Shown piece by piece: positions 59,652 through 64,000 of a DNA stretch of 64,000 nucleotides (its first letter is position 1; every line of letters begins with the position of its first letter). The notes beneath the pieces were generated by a model. That model did no database searches, was not told where the DNA came from, and saw only the letters and a program-made list of their open reading frames with translations. This DNA is from an uncultured bacterium (GTDB lineage: Bacteria; Bacillota; Clostridia; Lachnospirales; Lachnospiraceae): NCBI GenBank assembly GCA_948467735.1, contig CAOKFN010000017.1, positions 19,372-83,371 on the forward strand, given 5' to 3'. A program made the position numbers and the translations under genes.

Positions 59652-61775
59652 ATGGACGTAAGCCAATATCTCGAGATTTTCCTTGATGAGACGAGAGAAC
59701 ATTTACAGAATTTGAACACACAGATTCTGGAGCTGGAAGCTGACCCGGAGGGGGAAGATACCATTAAGGAGATTTTCCGCGCCGCACATTCCTTGAAGGG
59801 AATGGCGGGAACCATGGGTTACAAGAGAATGCAGAATCTGACGCACGATATGGAAAATGTGTTTACGGAGGTTCGCAACGGCAATATCAAAGTAAGGCCG
59901 GATATGATCGATGTGCTTTTCAAATGTCTGGATGCATTGGAGGAATATACGGATAATATTCAAACCACTGCCGATGAAGGAACCAATGACAATGAGGCTT
60001 TGATTAAGCAGTTAAACAATATTTTAAATGAAAAGGGCGGCGCGGGGGCCAAAGCCGCAGGTGCGGCTTCTGAGAGGAAATCGGCGCCGCAGGTGGAAGG
60101 CGACAGATGGGATGCCATTTCGCTGGACGATTCTCAGGTAAACGTCATCAGGGAAGCGCAGAATATGGGAAAGAAGGTATACGGCCTGAATGTGACGATT
60201 CAGGAGAGCTGTATCCTGAAAGCGGCCAGAGCGTTCCTTGTATTCAAAGCAGTGGAGGAAATGGGCGAAATTATTGTTTCGGATCCCAGCGCGCAGGATG
60301 TGGAGGATGAAAAGTTCGACAAGGAATTCACCTTGATCGTTTTGTCGGATGCGGAAATTGACGATATGGTCAAGGCAGCGGAAAGCGTATCCGAGATAGA
60401 GAAGGCCGTGGGCGGAATCCTTGACTTAGAAAAAAATAAGCATTATAAGACCATTAAAGAAGTACCCGCGCCTGTGTCCGCGGCGGAACCCGAGGAAGCG
60501 AAGGAGACCGCGGCGGAAGCGCCGGCGGTGCAGAATCCCGTGGCGGAGGCGGCCGCGAAACCGGCGGCTCAGGCGTCGCCCAAGGCGGATATCAAGAAGC
60601 AGTCCTCGGGCAAGCCCGTCGTCAACCGAACCGTGCGTGTGGACATTGAAAAACTGGACTCCCTGATGAATCTGGTCAGCGAGCTGATTATCGCCAAGAA
60701 TTCGCTGGTTTCAGCCTCCAGTCAGGAACAGGTGGGAGCGCACAACGGCTTTGACGAGCAGATTGAATATCTGGAGAGCGTGACCACGAATCTTCATGAA
60801 TCCGTGATGAAGGTGCGTATGGTACCCATTGAGAGCGTTGTAAATAAGTTCCCCCGTATGATCCGGGATTTGTCCAAGAAATTGGATAAGAAGATGGAAC
60901 TGTATATGACGGGTGAGGATACGGAGCTGGACCGTACCGTGGTAGATGAAATCGGCGATCCGCTGATGCATCTGCTGCGCAATTCCGCGGATCATGGACT
61001 GGAATCTGCGGAGCTTCGTGCAAAAAGAGGTAAGCCTGCGGTAGGCTCCATCTATCTGGACGCTTATCAGGAAGGCAATAATGTCGTAATAGAAGTGCGC
61101 GACGACGGCAACGGCATAGATGTGGAGGCCGTCAAGAATAAGGCAATCGAGAGAGGCGCAGTCACGCCGGAACAGGCTGCGAACATGACGGATAAAGAGG
61201 TCATCGGCTTATTGTTTCTGCCCAGCTTCTCAACCGCGAAGCAGGTTACGGACGTATCGGGCCGCGGCGTGGGACTGGATGTGGTAAAGTCCAAGATTGA
61301 ATCTCTCAGCGGCGAAGTGGAGGTAAAATCCACATTAGGAGAAGGAAGCACATGGATTATCCGGCTGCCTTTGACGCTGGCGATTGTTCAGGCGCTGATG
61401 GTTGTGGTGGGCAATGAAAAATATGCGATTCCTCTGGGGGCAATTCAGACATTGGAGGATATTCCGCCCAGTGACGTAAAGCTGGTTCAGAATAAACAGG
61501 TTATCAATCTCCGCGGTATGGTCATTCCTTTGATTTACCTCAATGAAGTTCTGGATGTAAAGAGCGGGAAAGCAAAGGAAGAAAATCTGATTGTGGTCAT
61601 TGTCAAGAAGGGTGATCAGATGGCGGGGCTGGTCATTGACGAGCTGATCGGACAGCAGGAGATCGTTATCAAATCCCTTGGCAGGTACATAAAGCAGTGC
61701 AAATTTATCAGCGGCGCAACCATTCTGGGCGATGGAGAAATTGCCTTGATTCTGGATGCGAACGCCCTGATTTAG
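59652..61775 (+). CDS. cheA: Chemotaxis histidine kinase CheA
   Basis: A 707-residue kinase. The P1 Hpt domain has phospho-acceptor His46 (FRAAHSLKGMAGT). P2 is the CheY/CheB docking domain (about 155-260). An Ala/Pro/Glu-rich linker precedes P3, the dimerisation domain. The P4 ATPase shows HLLRNSADHGLE (N box), EVRDDGNGID (G1) and GRGVGLDVVKSKIE (G2). P5 is the CheW-like receptor-coupling domain. It drives CheY and CheB phosphorylation. GAAAGGTAAGG precedes ATG at 59652. It is followed 15 bases later by cheW. Confidence 0.97.
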   Translation: MDVSQYLEIFLDETREHLQNLNTQILELEADPEGEDTIKEIFRAAHSLKGMAGTMGYKRMQNLTHDMENVFTEVRNGNIKVRPDMIDVLFKCLDALEEYTDNIQTTADEGTNDNEALIKQLNNILNEKGGAGAKAAGAASERKSAPQVEGDRWDAISLDDSQVNVIREAQNMGKKVYGLNVTIQESCILKAARAFLVFKAVEEMGEIIVSDPSAQDVEDEKFDKEFTLIVLSDAEIDDMVKAAESVSEIEKAVGGILDLEKNKHYKTIKEVPAPVSAAEPEEAKETAAEAPAVQNPVAEAAAKPAAQASPKADIKKQSSGKPVVNRTVRVDIEKLDSLMNLVSELIIAKNSLVSASSQEQVGAHNGFDEQIEYLESVTTNLHESVMKVRMVPIESVVNKFPRMIRDLSKKLDKKMELYMTGEDTELDRTVVDEIGDPLMHLLRNSADHGLESAELRAKRGKPAVGSIYLDAYQEGNNVVIEVRDDGNGIDVEAVKNKAIERGAVTPEQAANMTDKEVIGLLFLPSFSTAKQVTDVSGRGVGLDVVKSKIESLSGEVEVKSTLGEGSTWIIRLPLTLAIVQALMVVVGNEKYAIPLGAIQTLEDIPPSDVKLVQNKQVINLRGMVIPLIYLNEVLDVKSGKAKEENLIVVIVKKGDQMAGLVIDELIGQQEIVIKSLGRYIKQCKFISGATILGDGEIALILDANALI

Positions 61776-61790
61776 AAAGGAGGCAGACAT

Positions 61791-62285
61791 ATGGATTTGA
61801 GTTTAGCGAACGCGAAGGCTGCTGTCGTGTCAGAGGATGAAAGCAAAAGGAGTTTGGAAACGATTCAGTTTATTGTAATTCGTCTGGGCGACGAACAATA
61901 CGGAATTGATATACGCAATATTGATAATATTGTGAGAATGCAGCATATTACCCGGGTGCCCAAGATGCCCGTTTATCTGAAGGGCGTTATCAACCTTCGG
62001 GGAGAAGTAATTCCGGTGATCAGCATGCGGCTGAAAATGGGCCTTGCGGATGATGAGTTTACGAAAAGTACAAGAATTATCGTGGTGAAGCTGGAGCAGG
62101 AGGGCAATGTGGGATGCCTCGTGGACGAGGTAAAAGAGGTTGTTACCCTGTCGGAGAGCGATATTGAGAAGATCAATTATAACGCCAATGAAGAAAAGGC
62201 TAATTTGATTAATGCGGTAGGCAAGCATAATGATGAATTAATTTCCCTTGTTGACCTGAATGCAATCAGTCTGGAGGACAATTAG
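61791..62285 (+). CDS. cheW: Chemotaxis coupling protein CheW
   Basis: A 164-residue CheW domain (QFIVIRLGDEQYGIDIRNIDNIVRM, then VYLKGVINLRGEVIPVISMRLKMGL). An N-terminal extension of about 25 residues precedes the fold. It bridges receptors such as the one at 15804 and CheA. AGAAAGGAGGCAG precedes ATG at 61791. Confidence 0.96.
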   Translation: MDLSLANAKAAVVSEDESKRSLETIQFIVIRLGDEQYGIDIRNIDNIVRMQHITRVPKMPVYLKGVINLRGEVIPVISMRLKMGLADDEFTKSTRIIVVKLEQEGNVGCLVDEVKEVVTLSESDIEKINYNANEEKANLINAVGKHNDELISLVDLNAISLEDN

Positions 62286-62330
62286 CGAGGAAGACTACGG
62301 GGAAGGACTTTCCAAGGAGAGAGGCAGTAT

Positions 62331-62957
62331 ATGAGTGATTTGAGTTTAGAGCAGGTTACAGAGAATTATTATGATGTTCTCAAGGAAATAGGAAATATCG
62401 GCGCCGGAAATGCCATGACTGCGCTGGCGCAGATGCTTCAGTGTAAAGTGGATATGAAGGTTCCTCAGGTAAAATTGATGGAGTTCTCGGAAGTCGGCGA
62501 TATGATGGGCGGCGAGGAACAGGTGATGGTGGGCGTATTTTTAGGTGTGGAAGGTGAGATTACCGGAAGCATGATGTTCATGGTGGAGGAAGAGAGCGCC
62601 AGACATCTGATTCAGAAAATTACCATGGGAATGCTGCCGGAGGGCGGTGAATTTTCGGAGATGGGACTTTCAGCCATGCAGGAGGTAGGCAATATTATTA
62701 CCGGAGCTTACTTGAATTCTCTTTCTACCTTGACAAATCTGAAAGTGATTCCGACGCCTCCTGCATTGACGGTGGATATGGCGGGCGCGATACTCAGTGT
62801 TCCGGTAATTCAGTTTGGTATTTTTGGCGACAAGATTCTGTTGATACAGTCGCAGTTTTATGATGAGATTGAACTGGACGGGTATTTTATTTTGATTCCG
62901 GATATGGAATCCTATGAGAAAATATTGACTGCATTGGGACTTCCCATTGTGTCATAG
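62331..62957 (+). CDS. cheC: CheY-P phosphatase CheC
   Basis: A 208-residue protein with both CheC active-site motifs: DVLKEIGNIGAGNAMTALA (E, N) near residue 20 and AMQEVGNIITGAYLNSLS about 100 residues later. CheC dephosphorylates CheY-P, and its activity is raised by CheD, encoded next. AAGGAGAGAGG precedes ATG at 62331. Confidence 0.95.
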   Translation: MSDLSLEQVTENYYDVLKEIGNIGAGNAMTALAQMLQCKVDMKVPQVKLMEFSEVGDMMGGEEQVMVGVFLGVEGEITGSMMFMVEEESARHLIQKITMGMLPEGGEFSEMGLSAMQEVGNIITGAYLNSLSTLTNLKVIPTPPALTVDMAGAILSVPVIQFGIFGDKILLIQSQFYDEIELDGYFILIPDMESYEKILTALGLPIVS

Positions 62958-63036
62958 ATGAGGGAAGCGGCTGGCGTTATTTGGAATAAAGATATCTCAT
63001 ATATGTAGAACGGATAAAGGGGTATGGAAGTGGCTC

Positions 63037-63525
63037 ATGAGTGAAATAATCAAAGTAGGAATAGCAGATTTGAAGACCTGCGTGAGCCCCAATGGCGTGA
63101 TGACCCTGGGATTGGGTTCCTGTGTCGGCATTGCAATCAGGGACCCCATGACAAAAGTTGGCGGCTTGGTACATATTATGCTGCCCGACAGTAAGGCAAT
63201 TACAAGCGGTCAGCATAATATAGCAAAGTTTGCGGATACGGGGATTGATGAGCTGGTCAGGCAGCTGGAGAGAATGGGGGCAAAGCGTGCCCGTATGGTG
63301 GCAAAGATTGCGGGCGGGGCTAATATGTTTAATTTTCAGGGAGGAAATGCCGTGGGGCAGGTCGGCGAACGAAATGCGGAAGCGGCCAGAGCAAAGCTGA
63401 GGGAGCTTAGAATTCCTCTTTTGGCGGATGATACAGGCGCGAATTATGGCAGAACCGTTATTTTTTACCCTGAGTCGGGCGATTATATTGTCCGTGCGGT
63501 GGGAAAACCTGAGAAAGTGATCTGA
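63037..63525 (+). CDS. cheD: Chemoreceptor glutamine deamidase CheD
   Basis: A 162-residue protein with the catalytic Cys in LGLGSCVGIAI and the His in GGLVHIMLPDS; FNFQGGNAVGQVGERN is another family block. It deamidates receptor glutamines and binds CheC, giving a feedback loop with CheY-P. ATG at 63037 is preceded by GGTATGGAAGTGG. Confidence 0.95.
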   Translation: MSEIIKVGIADLKTCVSPNGVMTLGLGSCVGIAIRDPMTKVGGLVHIMLPDSKAITSGQHNIAKFADTGIDELVRQLERMGAKRARMVAKIAGGANMFNFQGGNAVGQVGERNAEAARAKLRELRIPLLADDTGANYGRTVIFYPESGDYIVRAVGKPEKVI

Positions 63526-63579
63526 GCGCCTGCCGCTGGCGGGTGAAATGTCACAAAAATGTGACAGGGGAGTAATGAT

Positions 63580-63849
63580 ATGAACAGGAAAAATTTACCG
63601 CTTTTGCTGATGCTTCTGGCCGGTGCAGTGACAAGCATTATTACATTTATAGAGAAGTATACCTTGATTGCGAAGCTGGTGTCCCTCTTTGTCGTAATGT
63701 TGGCCTTTTGTGTTTTGGGGAATGTATTAAGATGGACATTGGACTATTTTGAACGGCAGAATGAAGAGAAGCTGAAGGAAGAGGGAGAAGTCATCGAAAA
63801 AGAACCGGAAAACTTTACGAGCGCTCAGCCGAGCGAGGAGCAGGGATAA
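63580..63849 (+). CDS. Small two-helix membrane protein, unknown
   Basis: An 89-residue protein with two hydrophobic helices (about 6-23 and 32-52) and a cytoplasmic, acidic C-terminal tail (NEEKLKEEGEVIEKEPENF). I recognise no family. It lies between cheD and the flagellar sigma gene with 20-50 base spacers, so it is almost certainly cotranscribed. Bacillus has the unrelated small membrane protein SwrB just after sigD, so an analogous accessory motility role is possible but unproven. AGGGGAGTAATG precedes ATG at 63580. Confidence 0.8.
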   Translation: MNRKNLPLLLMLLAGAVTSIITFIEKYTLIAKLVSLFVVMLAFCVLGNVLRWTLDYFERQNEEKLKEEGEVIEKEPENFTSAQPSEEQG

Positions 63850-63870
63850 AAGAGAAGGAGCAATGGTTTC

Positions 63871-64000
63871 ATGGACGAGGCAGGCAGAAAAAAGCTGTTA
63901 GAAGAATATGCGAAAACGAAAGCGCCGGAAACCAGAGAAAAGATAATTCTGGAATATGCTCCTCTTGTGAAGGTGGTTGCAGGCAGGCTGAGTATGTATC
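63871..64000 (+). CDS. Flagellar sigma factor (FliA/SigD), 3' end cut off
   Basis: Forty-three codons are visible before the window ends. They read LLEEYAKTKAPETREKIILEYAPLVKVVAGRLSMY, the usual start of sigma-70 region 1.2/2 in the FliA/WhiG group. Location after cheD is where sigD lies in Bacillus. ATG at 63871 has AGAAGGAG ten bases upstream; ATG at 63863 is out of frame. It would transcribe late flagellin and receptor genes outside the window. Confidence 0.85.
   Translation, partial: MDEAGRKKLLEEYAKTKAPETREKIILEYAPLVKVVAGRLSMY

Noticed and set aside
31898..63849. Long open frames on the minus strand opposite flagellar genes (for example opposite flgE and cheB)
   Set aside because: They are shadows of well-recognised genes, with no family content or ribosome sites.

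Overview
The window looks like a motile, Gram-positive anaerobe of the Clostridia, most likely a Lachnospiraceae-type gut bacterium. The reasons are strong GGAGG ribosome sites, consensus sigma-A promoters, a T-box in front of pheST, CodY, a SpoIID-domain protein, Bacillus-like gene order around topA, codY and flgB, and a FliY/CheC/CheD chemotaxis set. Base composition is near 50% GC. Almost everything reads on the + strand.

Layout. 1-2.9 kb: end of a SpoIID/LytB protein, a YihY membrane protein and a mannonate-oxidoreductase-like SDR. 2.9-7.8 kb: a Uma2 remnant, then promoter, T-box, pheS, an unusually long spacer, and a pheT carrying a repeat insertion. 7.8-10.3 kb is accessory: an Rpn/PD-(D/E)XK transposase-like gene broken by a 71-bp element with a 6-bp target duplication, and two unknown small genes. 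10.4-15.4 kb: an ACT-domain regulator, then hom, a phosphoglycerate-mutase-like proposed homoserine kinase, and lysC, which together point to threonine synthesis. 15.4-19.2 kb: a methyl-accepting chemotaxis protein and a membrane-anchored GH3 enzyme, each behind its own promoter and long leader. 19.4-25.7 kb: GH35 and GH115 glycosidases (plant polysaccharide side-chain removal). 25.9-27.7 kb is a decayed accessory patch: a second broken Uma2 gene and a ~1.1-kb tRNA-Gly-flanked remnant. The remnant is bounded by a 24-bp duplication of the tRNA 3' end and contains a 26-residue holin-like type I toxin facing an antisense-RNA promoter. 27.8-31.5 kb: tRNA-Glu, topA and codY.

From 31.6 kb to the end the window is one flagellar/chemotaxis operon, probably transcribed from a sigma-A promoter at 31621. 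Its order is flgB, flgC, fliE-F-G-H-I-J, motE-like, fliK, flgD, a TIGR02530-like gene, flgE, flbD/swrD, motA, motB, fliL, fliM, fliY, cheY, fliO-P-Q-R, flhB-A-F-G, a PilZ gene, cheB-A-W-C-D, a small membrane protein and the start of the flagellar sigma factor. It encodes basal body, export gate, C-ring, hook control, stator and the sensory phosphorelay.

The most distinctive general signal is recurrent short tandem repeats: 21, 33, 35, 36, 42, 44 and 45 bp units. In spacers the period is arbitrary. In reading frames (PheT, GH115, FliY) it is always a multiple of three and sits in linkers. I did not find a clearly new multi-gene system. The best leads are the type I toxin locus, the 71-bp two-hairpin insertion, the tRNA-flanked remnant and the repeat expansions.
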